A stretch of DNA of 6,487 bases from Chloroflexota bacterium (GTDB lineage: Bacteria > Chloroflexota > Anaerolineae > 4572-78 > J111), in NCBI GenBank assembly GCA_003694775.1, contig RFJV01000320.1, positions 1 to 6,487 on the forward strand, given 5' to 3'. Below, in pieces: positions 1-6,195 of this stretch. Both the position numbers and the translations under genes were made by a program. Within the stretch, counting starts at the first letter, position 1, and each line of letters starts with the position of its first letter. Below the pieces are notes generated by a model, which had not been told where the DNA came from, made no database searches, and saw only the letters and a program-made list of their open reading frames with translations.

Positions 1-126
1 GAGGGCCAGCGGCCCCAGCGAGTCTGCGCCGGTTGTGCCGGGCAGACGGAAGAAGAGGCCGGCGCCCAGCAGAAGACCAATCACAATGATTCCCTGTCGA
101 TGAAGAAGTTTCCAGAACGGATACAT
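1..126 (-). CDS. N-terminus of a membrane protein (runs off left edge)
   Basis: Only the first 42 codons are in the window. The reading frame opens with ATG at 126-124 and stays open to base 1. The start is supported by a good Shine-Dalgarno sequence, AGGGGAG at 143-137, 10 nt upstream. The peptide begins MYPFWKLLHRQG, then has a hydrophobic stretch (about residues 13-26, IIVIGLLLGAGLFF), then RLPGTTGADSLGPLAL. A short basic N-terminus followed by one hydrophobic helix suggests a signal anchor or the first transmembrane helix of a polytopic protein. Too little is visible to name a family; a multi-spanning envelope enzyme such as a GT39-type glycosyltransferase is one possibility, but nothing diagnostic is present. 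The gene lies downstream of the anchored Pro/Thr-rich protein on the same strand, separated by a heptad repeat array. Confidence 0.72.
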   Translation of the reverse strand, partial: MYPFWKLLHRQGIIVIGLLLGAGLFFRLPGTTGADSLGPLAL

Positions 127-136
127 CGGTTGCAGG

Positions 137-143
137 CTCCCCT
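137..143 (-). promoter_or_regulatory. Shine-Dalgarno of the left-edge gene
   Basis: Read on the minus strand the bases are AGGGGAG, ending 10 nt before the ATG at 126. This is the clearest ribosome binding site in the window. It sits between the end of the heptad array (first unit at 147) and the start codon, so the array has left this gene's initiation region intact. Confidence 0.7.
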
Positions 144-146
144 TTC

Positions 147-305
147 GATTGACGATTTACGATTGACGATTTACGATTGACGATTGGTGATTGGCGATTA
201 GGAGATTGGAGATTGGAGATTGGAGATTGGAGATTGACGATTTACGATTACCCTCACCCCTCCATTCACCATTCACCATTCACAATTCAAAATTCCCCAT
301 CCCCC
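147..305. repeat. Composite period-7 repeat array A (GATTNNN, spacer, ATTCACN)
   Basis: On the plus strand, 15 units beginning GATT start at 147, 154, 161, 168, 175, 182, 189, 196, 204, 211, 218, 225, 232, 239 and 246. All steps are 7 nt except one of 8 (196 to 204). Unit types are GATTGAC, GATTTAC, GATTGGA and variants. An 11-nt spacer, CTCACCCCTCC, follows at 253-263. Then come heptads of a second type at 264, 271, 278, 285 and 292 (ATTCACC, ATTCACC, ATTCACA, ATTCAAA, ATTCCCC), decaying into ATCCCCC at 299. The array fills almost the whole gap between the stop codon at 309 and the next gene's Shine-Dalgarno at 143. It resembles the short tandemly repeated repetitive (STRR) heptamers described in cyanobacteria, but the unit differs. 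No function is evident. Confidence 0.9.
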
Positions 306-308
306 TCC

Positions 309-1379
309 CTACCGCCACCAGTCTTTCTGCGAACGCGGGTCCAGAAATGTGCCGTTATCCCGTATGGCGATGCGCAGTTCCTTGCCGGCGGCGTGGCCAA
401 GGGGCTGGTCTGTCCGCAGGGCCGGCAGGCTATTGCCCACTCGCCAGCCGTTGGCATCCACCTGGGCACGGTAAAGGGCCAGCAGGTTGGGGTCCACACA
501 GACACCCAGCAGGTGCACCACGTACCCCGCGGCCACCGTATCACGGCGGGTGTAGCCCAGGGTAATCTGCTGTTCGTCGGCGTAGAGGACCATCGCCCGG
601 TAGCCGCCGGGGTAAATTTCTGCCGCCCGGCTGGGGATGGTCAGCAGTTCACCGGGGGTGGTGCTGACCCCCAACAGCGTGACCTCCCACCGGGTGACCG
701 GCGGCCCGGCACAGCCGTGCGGACTGCCGCGGCAGTCCGCCGGCGACCACTGCCAGCTGTTGACCTGATAGGCGGCCCGGAAAAAAGGCACGCGCCGCGG
801 CTGGAAAATAGCAGATAGCTGGGGCGCGTCGCTGTCGGTGGGGCCGTTGTACGGCACCAGGGTCAGAGCCGCGGCCACGGGCTGAAAGCCGCGGCGGAGC
901 AGGTTCAGGTCGCCGGTGGCAAAGTCGGGGTGGTCAAACCGGGGACCTTCGATGGGGATAATATCAAACACCGCCGTTGATGCAGGTGGGCAGGGTGAAA
1001 CAGGAGTTGGTGGAGGGGGGCTGGGGGTTGGCGTGGCCGTTGCCGAAGCCACCGGTTCGGCGGTAGTTGGGATTGGTTCCGGTGTGGGAGACGCTCGCCG
1101 CGGCGTTGGGGTGGGAGAAGCTGTTGGCCTGGGCGGCAAAAGCCAGAGGATTTCCACCTCGGTACGAGTTGAGACGGCAGGCGGGGAGACTGTCGGAACG
1201 GCAGATGTTGGTGTGGGAGAGGAAAAATGAACCGGTTGAGGCGGCAAGGCAGACGAAGCCGGCACGTCCTCAACTGTACCGGCAGAAAAAAACCACCCTA
1301 CCAGTATGAGAGCCGCGGCCAGGAGAAGAAACCACCCCGACAGAACGTTTCGTGAAGGAGGAAAACGGTCTGAAAACAT
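309..1379 (-). CDS. Membrane-anchored extracytoplasmic protein with Pro/Thr-rich linker, function unknown
   Basis: This is a 356-residue protein. It has a short charged N-terminus, one hydrophobic helix at about residues 15-32 (signal anchor or uncleaved signal peptide), and a low-complexity Pro/Thr/Ser/Ala linker at about 36-130 with TPTP-like runs. A compact C-terminal domain of about 225 residues follows, with Cys at 216, 223 and 294 plus Cys130 at the linker end. The domain is rich in beta-prone segments (WEVTLLGVST at 231-240, RAMVLYAD at 261-268, QITLGYT at 271-277) and ends in LDPRSQKDWWR. The layout implies an envelope protein holding its C-terminal domain outside the cell. I recall similar C-terminal segments in uncharacterised Anaerolineae proteins, but cannot name a domain or activity; I see no clear catalytic motif. 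The ATG at 1379 lacks a strong Shine-Dalgarno sequence, but the hydrophobic N-terminus fits this start. It is followed by repeat array A and preceded by an octad array. Confidence 0.82.
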   Translation of the reverse strand: MFSDRFPPSRNVLSGWFLLLAAALILVGWFFSAGTVEDVPASSALPPQPVHFSSPTPTSAVPTVSPPAVSTRTEVEILWLLPPRPTASPTPTPRRASPTPEPIPTTAEPVASATATPTPSPPPPTPVSPCPPASTAVFDIIPIEGPRFDHPDFATGDLNLLRRGFQPVAAALTLVPYNGPTDSDAPQLSAIFQPRRVPFFRAAYQVNSWQWSPADCRGSPHGCAGPPVTRWEVTLLGVSTTPGELLTIPSRAAEIYPGGYRAMVLYADEQQITLGYTRRDTVAAGYVVHLLGVCVDPNLLALYRAQVDANGWRVGNSLPALRTDQPLGHAAGKELRIAIRDNGTFLDPRSQKDWWR

Positions 1380-1406
1380 ACGAAAGTTAAACTGCAGAAA
1401 ATTCAG

Positions 1407-1424
1407 AAAAACGCGCCTTGCGCA
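1407..1424 (-). terminator. Terminator-like hairpin after SUI1 gene
   Basis: On the minus strand, TGCGC, loop AAG, then GCGCG form a 5-bp stem (one T-G pair) followed directly by TTTTT. It lies about 95 nt after the SUI1 stop codon and 27 nt before the next start codon. The stem is short, so this is a weak intrinsic terminator candidate. If real, it separates the SUI1 transcript from the anchored-protein gene. Confidence 0.38.
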
Positions 1425-1431
1425 GACAAAT

Positions 1432-1487
1432 TTCGTAAATTCGTAATTTCGTCAATTCGTCCATTCGTGTGTTCGTAACAAATTCGT
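1432..1487. repeat. Period-8 TTCGT array
   Basis: TTCGT occurs at 1432, 1440, 1448, 1456, 1464 and 1472 at exact 8-nt steps, then at 1483 after an 11-nt step. The three intervening bases vary (AAA, AAT, CAA, CCA, GTG). On the minus strand it reads as CCACGAA followed by ACGAA octads, and the same pattern occurs at 6158-6190 in the opposite orientation. It occupies much of the gap between SUI1 and the anchored-protein gene. No coding or RNA structure is evident. Confidence 0.85.
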
Positions 1488-1518
1488 GGCCGGCTGGATA
1501 GCTACCTTTGCCCGATAA

Positions 1519-1863
1519 TTACCCGCCGGACAGCTTGGCCGGATATCCCAACGCCTTCAACTGCTCGACCACCCGCTGGCGGTGGTCGCCCTGAAGCTCG
1601 ATGATGCCGGTACTGCCGTCGAATTTTGTTGTGCCGCCCGACCCGCACAGCGACTTGAGCGTTTTAGCCAGCGCAGACAGGTCGGCCGCGGTCAGGGTGA
1701 AGCCCGTCACCACGGTAACGGTTTTTCCCTTGCGGCCTTTGGTTTCCCGGCGTACCCGGATTTTCTGCTGGCCCGGCGGCAGAGATTGGGCCGGGCCAGA
1801 AGTGGGGGCCGGTTTTTTGCGTTTGTCGCCGTCACGGGTGGAGTAAACAATTTTTTTGGACAT
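1519..1863 (-). CDS. yciH: SUI1/eIF1-like translation initiation factor (YciH family)
   Basis: This is a 114-residue basic protein. Residues 1-33 form a variable Lys/Pro-rich tail, and residues 34-112 form the SUI1 domain. Family signatures are clear: KGRKGKTVTVVTGF at 42-55, LKSLCGSGGTTK at 69-80, and IIELQGDHRQRVVEQLKALGY at 87-107 (read as two adjoining blocks). In eukaryotes and archaea this fold (eIF1/aIF1) binds the small ribosomal subunit and enforces start-codon fidelity; the bacterial homologue YciH is present in a minority of bacteria and its role is less settled. The length is typical for the bacterial form. The ATG at 1863-1861 gives the usual start, but there is no Shine-Dalgarno sequence: heptad array B ends only 5 nt upstream. 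It may be expressed by read-through from the kinase and metallopeptidase genes, with 108 nt to the preceding stop codon. Confidence 0.95.
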   Translation of the reverse strand: MSKKIVYSTRDGDKRKKPAPTSGPAQSLPPGQQKIRVRRETKGRKGKTVTVVTGFTLTAADLSALAKTLKSLCGSGGTTKFDGSTGIIELQGDHRQRVVEQLKALGYPAKLSGG

Positions 1864-1868
1864 ACTTC

Positions 1869-1977
1869 GATTGACGATTGACGATTGATGATTGACGATT
1901 GATGATTAACGATTGAAGATTTGTGATTTGCGATTGACGATTACCCTCAACGCTCTATTCACAATTCACAATTAATA
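1869..1977. repeat. Composite period-7 repeat array B (GATTNNN, spacer, ATTCACA)
   Basis: On the plus strand, 11 GATTNNN units start at 1869, 1876, 1883, 1890, 1897, 1904, 1911, 1918, 1925, 1932 and 1939, all at exact 7-nt steps. The last unit is GATTACC, as in array A. An 11-nt spacer, CTCAACGCTCT, follows at 1946-1956, then ATTCACA at 1957 and 1964 and the degenerate unit ATTAATA at 1971. That final unit contains the TAT codon and TAA stop of the metallopeptidase gene, so the array directly abuts or overlaps the coding end. The other end stops 5 nt before the SUI1 start codon. Architecture and orientation relative to the genes match array A. Confidence 0.9.
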
Positions 1978-2358
1978 CGCGCCCAGCTCGCGCAGGCGGT
2001 CGTCGCTGATGCCGAAGTGGTGGGCAATTTCATGCCGCACGGTATGCTGAACCGTGCTGATAACCTCTTCGCGGGTCCGGCATACCCGCTCGATGGGCAG
2101 ACGGTAGATGGTAATCTTATCCGGCAGAACCAGGCCGTAATGACTGCCCCGGCGGGTCAGCGGGACTCCCTGGTACAGGCCAAACAGAAGCTGACCGGGC
2201 TTCAAGCCGACGGCGCGGCGTTCGCTCTCGGTGGGCCAATCGGCCACCACCACCTCGATATTCTGCAGTTTTTGCTGGAAAAACTCCGGCAGAGCTTCCA
2301 GAGCCTCAACCACCAACTGCTCGAACTCTTCCGGAGAGAATCTGGTCGAAAAGCTCAT
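1972..2358 (-). CDS. Minimal zincin-like metallopeptidase (PF06262-type)
   Basis: This is a 128-residue soluble protein with the zinc-binding motif HEIAHHFGISDDRL at 109-122. It contains His109, Glu110 and His113, and fits HExxHxxGxxD, so Asp119 is a candidate third ligand. This is the hallmark of the small bacterial family often annotated as metallopeptidase family protein (Zincin_1). The N-terminal part has a helical opening (FSPEEFEQLVVEALEALPEFF) and a central segment, LLFGLYQGVPLTRRG, also usual in the family. Length is normal; there is no signal peptide, so it should act in the cytoplasm. Substrates are unknown. The ATG at 2358-2356 shares a base with the kinase stop TGA (2360-2358), and a TTG at 2361 is an alternative start one codon earlier. 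An AGGAG lies 11 nt before the ATG (8 nt before the TTG). The overlap implies translational coupling to the kinase. Confidence 0.88.
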   Translation of the reverse strand: MSFSTRFSPEEFEQLVVEALEALPEFFQQKLQNIEVVVADWPTESERRAVGLKPGQLLFGLYQGVPLTRRGSHYGLVLPDKITIYRLPIERVCRTREEVISTVQHTVRHEIAHHFGISDDRLRELGAY

Positions 2359-5300
2359 CAACGGGCAGGCTCCTGCTGGTTATCCAGAATCCGGCGTATC
2401 AGGCGCAGGAATTCGGCAGGGACAATGGGTTTCTGAACAAAGGGGACTTCCGTTTGCAGGATGCCGTGCCGGGCAAGCTCCTGGTCGGGATAGCCGGACA
2501 TCAACAGCACCCGCATTTCAGGCCGGTCCAGGAGCAGGGTTTCCGCCAACTGCTTGCCGCCGGTATCGGGCAGAACCACGTCCGTTACCAGCAGATGGAT
2601 GGGGCCGGAATGTGCCGCGGCGACCCGGCGGGCCTCCTCGCCGCTTCCGGCAATGAGCAGGTGGTAGCCGTACACCTCCAGAGCTACCTGGAGCAAGGCA
2701 CGTACGCCTTCATCGTCCTCCACCAGCAGGACAGTTTCCGAACCGCGCGGCGGCTGGTTCGCCGGAAGGGGAGAAGAACCGGCCTTTTCCGGAACCGGCT
2801 CAACCGCCGGCAGATAGATGGTAAACGTGGTTCCCCGGCCTTCCTCACTCTCAACGTCAATTTCCCCCCCGGACTGGGTTACAATGCCGTAAACCGTTGC
2901 CAGCCCCAGGCCCGTGCCCTGTCCGGTGGGTTTGGTAGTGTAAAACGGCTCAAAAATATGCTCCATCACCTCCCGGCTCATCCCCACCCCGGTATCGCGG
3001 ACGGTCAGCCTGACCCGCGGCGGTTCTGTGGAACCATTTGGCGGTACATTTTCGGTGGCAATGAGAAGCTCTCCGCCGTTGGGCATCGCGTCGCGGGCAT
3101 TGACGGCCAGATTCAGGATGACCTGATGCAAACGGGTTGAGTCGGCCTTGACGGGAAGCAGGTTGGGAGACAGCCGGGTTTGCAGTTGGATATGTTCGCC
3201 AATAATGGGGCGGAGCATTTTTGCTACCTCGCGGACCAGATGGTTCAGGTCCACTTCTCGGGGCGACATCTCCTTGCTCCGGCTGAAAGCCAGAAGCTGT
3301 TGGACCAGCCCCGCGGCCCGCTCTCCTGCCCGGCTGATGCGGGTGACCAGCTCCTGCCGGGAATCATCCGGCGGCAGTTGGGACTGAAGGAGTTGGGCAA
3401 ACCCGTTGATTGAGGTGAGCAGGTTGTTGAAATCGTGGGCAATCCCGGCGGTCAGACGGCCAACCGCCTCCATCTTCTGGGCCTGGAGATACCGTTTTTC
3501 CAGCTCCATTTCGCGGGTTATGTCCCGCTTAATGGCAACAAAACTGGCAATCTTTCCGGCATCATCTACAATCGGGCTGATGGTGGCCTGTTCCGTGTAC
3601 AGGGAGCCGTCTTTTTTGCGGTTGACAAACTGCCCCCGCCATACCTTGCCGGCAGTGATGGTCTGCCACAGGTCGCGGTAGAAATCATCGTTTTGCTGGC
3701 CGCTTTTGAGAATCCGCGGCGTTTTGCCAATGACTTCATCAGCGCAGTAGCCGGTGGCCTGCTCAAAAGCCGGGTTGACATACATGATGACCCCCTGGGG
3801 GTTGGTCATCATAATAATATCGCCGGACTGCTCCACCACCGCGCTGAGCCGTTTTTCCAGACTGCGCATCTTCTGCCGCTCGGTAATGTCCCTCTCGATG
3901 AAGAGGATGAACCGCTCCCCACCGATTTCTATCAGGCTGGCCCGCACCTCCACCGGAAACAGACTGCCGTCTTTACGCCTCTGCCGGGTCTCAAAGGTCA
4001 GCGCACCGGCTTCATGCAGTTGGTGGAAACGGGCCAGCCGCTCCTGCTGGGTGTCTCCAGCGCTCAGCAGACTGAACGGCATTCCCACCAGCTCCTCCCG
4101 GCGGTAGCCGGTCATCCGGCAGGCGGCCTGGTTGACCTCCTCAATCACCGGGTCGCCGCGCAGAGGTTCCAGCACAAAGATAGCATCGGGAGACTTTTCA
4201 AACAGGGTCCGGAAGCGATGTTCGCTGGCGTAAAGACGGCGCTGGAGGTAGCGCCATTCGGTAATATCCTGAGAAATACCTACCAGCCGGCGCGTGCCCG
4301 TCTGGGGGTCGGTCTCCAGGCGGGCGCGGTCCCGCATGACCCGTTCCTGCCCATCGGGCCGGATGATGCGGTACACAATATCGTACGACCCGCCGGCGCG
4401 CAGGGTTTCGGCCATTGTGTCTTCTACATATCCCCGGTCTTCGGGGTGGATGAGGGGGTAGAACGTGCCGCCGCGGGGCGGCATCGTTTCCGGGGTAGTG
4501 CCGAACAACCGGTAGATAATATCGGCCCGGACGACGGTATCGGTTTGGGGGTCGTACTCCCAGTGGCCCAGGCGGGCAATTTGCTGGGCCTGGGTCAGAC
4601 GGTTTAGATTTTTCTGCAAAGCCAGTTCGGCTTCTTTCTGGGGGGTGACATCGCGGCCTATGGCAATCGAGCCGATGGGCTGTCCGGTGTCATTTTCCAG
4701 ATTGCGGGAATGCCAGGAGATGACCCGGCGGGTTCCATCCTTGCAGAGAATGGTGGTTTCGAAGTTTTCCACCACCTCGCCGCGCTGGATGATGTCCATT
4801 GCTGTGGCAAAGATTTTCTGGCGGTAGGCTGTATCGGGGTAGAGCCATTCCCAGATACGGGCATGTCCCACCACCTCCTCACGGGAGTAGCCGGAGATTT
4901 GCTCGGCGGCCTTGTTCCAGAGGATGACATTGCCGTCCGCATCCAGCACGTCAATCCAGACATTGGCATCATCGATGATGGTCTCCCGGAACTGGACCAG
5001 ATGCTGAAGCTCCTCGTCGCGGACCTTCTGGTCGGTGATGTCGAACATAACGCCCTGCAGAAACATTGCCTGCCCGGACGAATCCCGCACCAGCACCGCC
5101 TCATCCCGAATCCAGATGGTGCGGCCGTCGCGGGTCAGCATCCGGTACTCGGAGCGGAACGGTTTGCCGGAAGCATGGCTGGCGGCTACCTCCTGCAGAA
5201 CCCGGTCGCGGTCGTCGGGGTGGAGCTGGTGAAACCAGACATCGTATTCTTTTGTATACTCTTCCGGTTTGAAGCCCAACACCTGCTCAACCTGCGGGCT

Positions 5301-6017
5301 GACATACAGGGTGGTGCTGGTTTCATCCAGGGCGGCGATGTAGGTGATGGCGGGGATGTTTTCCACCAGGGCACGGTAGCGGGCCTCTGATTCACGGAGG
5401 GATTGCTCGACCTGCCGGCGGACCCGGATTTCTTCCTGCAGGCTGGTAAAGAGGCGGGCATTCTCAATGGCCGCGGACAGGTGATTGGCAAAGGCAAGCA
5501 CGGCCGGCACGTCGGCCGGAGTCAGGCGGGAATCTGTAACGCTCAGAATGCCGCAAACCTCAGCTTCCACTTGCAAGGGGGCGTATACTGCCGGGAACGT
5601 TCCCAAAAGCGGCCAAAATTTATCCTGAACGGCTGTCGCCGCCTCCGGCAGTATCTGGGCAATCACCGCCCGGTTGTCGGCGACAAATGCAGGCCCGGCA
5701 GTATCCAATACCCGGCAGAACACCTCCACCTGCCGGAGCGGGAAGGAATACCCCAGACCGGGAATGCCGGTAAGACCTTCCAGCCTGGGCAGAAGGTCGC
5801 CGGGCATGGCAATGGCCCGGATAACCATTCTGTCCGTACCGGCATCCCGCAGATAAATGGAGCCGCGGATGCCCAGCTTCACCATTTCGGCCTGAAAGGT
5901 GGTAAAGACCTCCTCTTCGGAGTGGGCCGCTTTCTGCAGTTGAGCCGCCGCGGCATTCAGGGCATGCACAAAATCCAGATGGCGACCGGGGGATGAGTTG
6001 GATAAGTGGTCTATCAT
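2358..6017 (-). CDS. Soluble hybrid sensor histidine kinase: GAF, five PAS, HisKA, HATPase, receiver
   Basis: This is a 1219-residue protein with no transmembrane segment, hence a cytoplasmic sensor. Domains in order are GAF (about 12-190), a short helical linker (190-212), PAS1 (212-332, with HPDD at 266-269), PAS2 (340-462), PAS3 (478-588, with HPED at 524-527), PAS4 (598-714), PAS5 (722-838), HisKA (848-915), HATPase_c (965-1072) and a C-terminal receiver (1095-1212). Catalytic residues are intact: phospho-acceptor His861 in AHDFNNLLT, N-box Asn973, G1-box Asp1008 in DTGVGM, F-box FEPFYTTK at 1022-1029, and G2-box GQGTGLGLA at 1032-1040. The receiver has acidic Asp1101/Asp1102, phospho-acceptor Asp1146, Ser1174 and Lys1196. 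It should autophosphorylate on His861 and pass phosphate to Asp1146; with no output domain it probably needs a separate Hpt or response regulator, none of which is in the window. Each PAS ends in a DIT/DVT-type motif. The ligand or signal cannot be read from sequence. The ATG at 6017 has no strong Shine-Dalgarno sequence. Confidence 0.96.
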   Translation of the reverse strand: MIDHLSNSSPGRHLDFVHALNAAAAQLQKAAHSEEEVFTTFQAEMVKLGIRGSIYLRDAGTDRMVIRAIAMPGDLLPRLEGLTGIPGLGYSFPLRQVEVFCRVLDTAGPAFVADNRAVIAQILPEAATAVQDKFWPLLGTFPAVYAPLQVEAEVCGILSVTDSRLTPADVPAVLAFANHLSAAIENARLFTSLQEEIRVRRQVEQSLRESEARYRALVENIPAITYIAALDETSTTLYVSPQVEQVLGFKPEEYTKEYDVWFHQLHPDDRDRVLQEVAASHASGKPFRSEYRMLTRDGRTIWIRDEAVLVRDSSGQAMFLQGVMFDITDQKVRDEELQHLVQFRETIIDDANVWIDVLDADGNVILWNKAAEQISGYSREEVVGHARIWEWLYPDTAYRQKIFATAMDIIQRGEVVENFETTILCKDGTRRVISWHSRNLENDTGQPIGSIAIGRDVTPQKEAELALQKNLNRLTQAQQIARLGHWEYDPQTDTVVRADIIYRLFGTTPETMPPRGGTFYPLIHPEDRGYVEDTMAETLRAGGSYDIVYRIIRPDGQERVMRDRARLETDPQTGTRRLVGISQDITEWRYLQRRLYASEHRFRTLFEKSPDAIFVLEPLRGDPVIEEVNQAACRMTGYRREELVGMPFSLLSAGDTQQERLARFHQLHEAGALTFETRQRRKDGSLFPVEVRASLIEIGGERFILFIERDITERQKMRSLEKRLSAVVEQSGDIIMMTNPQGVIMYVNPAFEQATGYCADEVIGKTPRILKSGQQNDDFYRDLWQTITAGKVWRGQFVNRKKDGSLYTEQATISPIVDDAGKIASFVAIKRDITREMELEKRYLQAQKMEAVGRLTAGIAHDFNNLLTSINGFAQLLQSQLPPDDSRQELVTRISRAGERAAGLVQQLLAFSRSKEMSPREVDLNHLVREVAKMLRPIIGEHIQLQTRLSPNLLPVKADSTRLHQVILNLAVNARDAMPNGGELLIATENVPPNGSTEPPRVRLTVRDTGVGMSREVMEHIFEPFYTTKPTGQGTGLGLATVYGIVTQSGGEIDVESEEGRGTTFTIYLPAVEPVPEKAGSSPLPANQPPRGSETVLLVEDDEGVRALLQVALEVYGYHLLIAGSGEEARRVAAAHSGPIHLLVTDVVLPDTGGKQLAETLLLDRPEMRVLLMSGYPDQELARHGILQTEVPFVQKPIVPAEFLRLIRRILDNQQEPAR

Positions 6018-6057
6018 AAGCGGAACTCTGGCTCACGTCTGGAACTTCGTAGGGGAT

Positions 6058-6087
6058 ATTATATCCGATAATGGAAATTTGTGTAAT
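6058..6087 (-). promoter_or_regulatory. Candidate sigma70-type promoter for the kinase gene
   Basis: On the minus strand, a perfect TATAAT (6063-6058) is preceded by ATTACA (6087-6082, 4 of 6 matches to TTGACA) at an 18-nt spacing. Transcription would start near 6051, leaving a leader of about 35 nt before the ATG at 6017. The -10 box sits inside a 13-bp palindrome, GGATATTATATCC (6054-6066), which could be a protein-binding site. The local AT content contrasts with the GC-rich surroundings. Prediction is by eye only. Confidence 0.5.
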
Positions 6088-6103
6088 TGGGCCGACCGCG
6101 AAT

Positions 6104-6141
6104 AAAAAACGAAAGCACGAAACGGGTGCGTTTCTTTTTTT
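6104..6141. terminator. Bidirectional terminator-like hairpin
   Basis: An A-run (6104-6109) and a T-run (6135-6141) flank a stem: GAAA (6111-6114) with TTTC (6131-6134), then GCAC (6115-6118) with GTGC (6126-6129). The loop is GAAACGG and G6130 is bulged. On either strand the stem is followed by a T-rich tract, so it could stop transcription arriving from a minus-strand gene to the right of the window, just upstream of the kinase promoter. The GC part of the stem is only 4 bp, so strength is doubtful. Confidence 0.38.
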
Positions 6142-6157
6142 GGCAACCGGAGCCGTC

Positions 6158-6190
6158 CACGAAATTTTCACGAATACACGAATATACGAA
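6158..6190. repeat. ACGAA octad array (inverted relative of the 1432-1487 array)
   Basis: ACGAA occurs at 6159, 6170, 6178 and 6186, that is, one 11-nt step and then two 8-nt steps. The minus-strand reading of the array at 1432-1487 has the same order: CCACGAA, an 11-nt step, then ACGAA octads, including an ACACGAA unit in the same place. So this is a shorter copy of the same element in the opposite orientation. It lies upstream of the kinase promoter. Confidence 0.75.
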
Positions 6191-6195
6191 TACCC

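Noticed and set aside
147..305. CRISPR array or tandem operator array
   Set aside because: Units are 7 nt without unique spacers, and no cas-like gene is present. The regular heptad with a hinge fits STRR-like repeats better; there is no direct sign of regulator binding.
177..818. Plus-strand open reading frame of 213 codons
   Set aside because: It begins inside the heptad array and then runs antisense to the anchored-protein gene. The translation is Arg/Gly/Pro-biased with no domain.
986..1031. G-quadruplex candidate on the plus strand
   Set aside because: The G-runs come from Pro codons of the linker on the opposite strand and need a long loop to give four tracts; there is no separate evidence.
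3504..3860. PAS5 as a LOV photoreceptor domain
   Set aside because: The flavin-binding cysteine motif (NCRFLQ-type) is absent; the equivalent segment reads KTPRILKSG.
3435..4607. Plus-strand open reading frame of 390 codons
   Set aside because: It is entirely antisense to the hybrid kinase, whose domains are continuous and catalytically intact across the same bases. The long frame is a GC-rich shadow; the same holds for those at 4710-5390 and 5403-5996.
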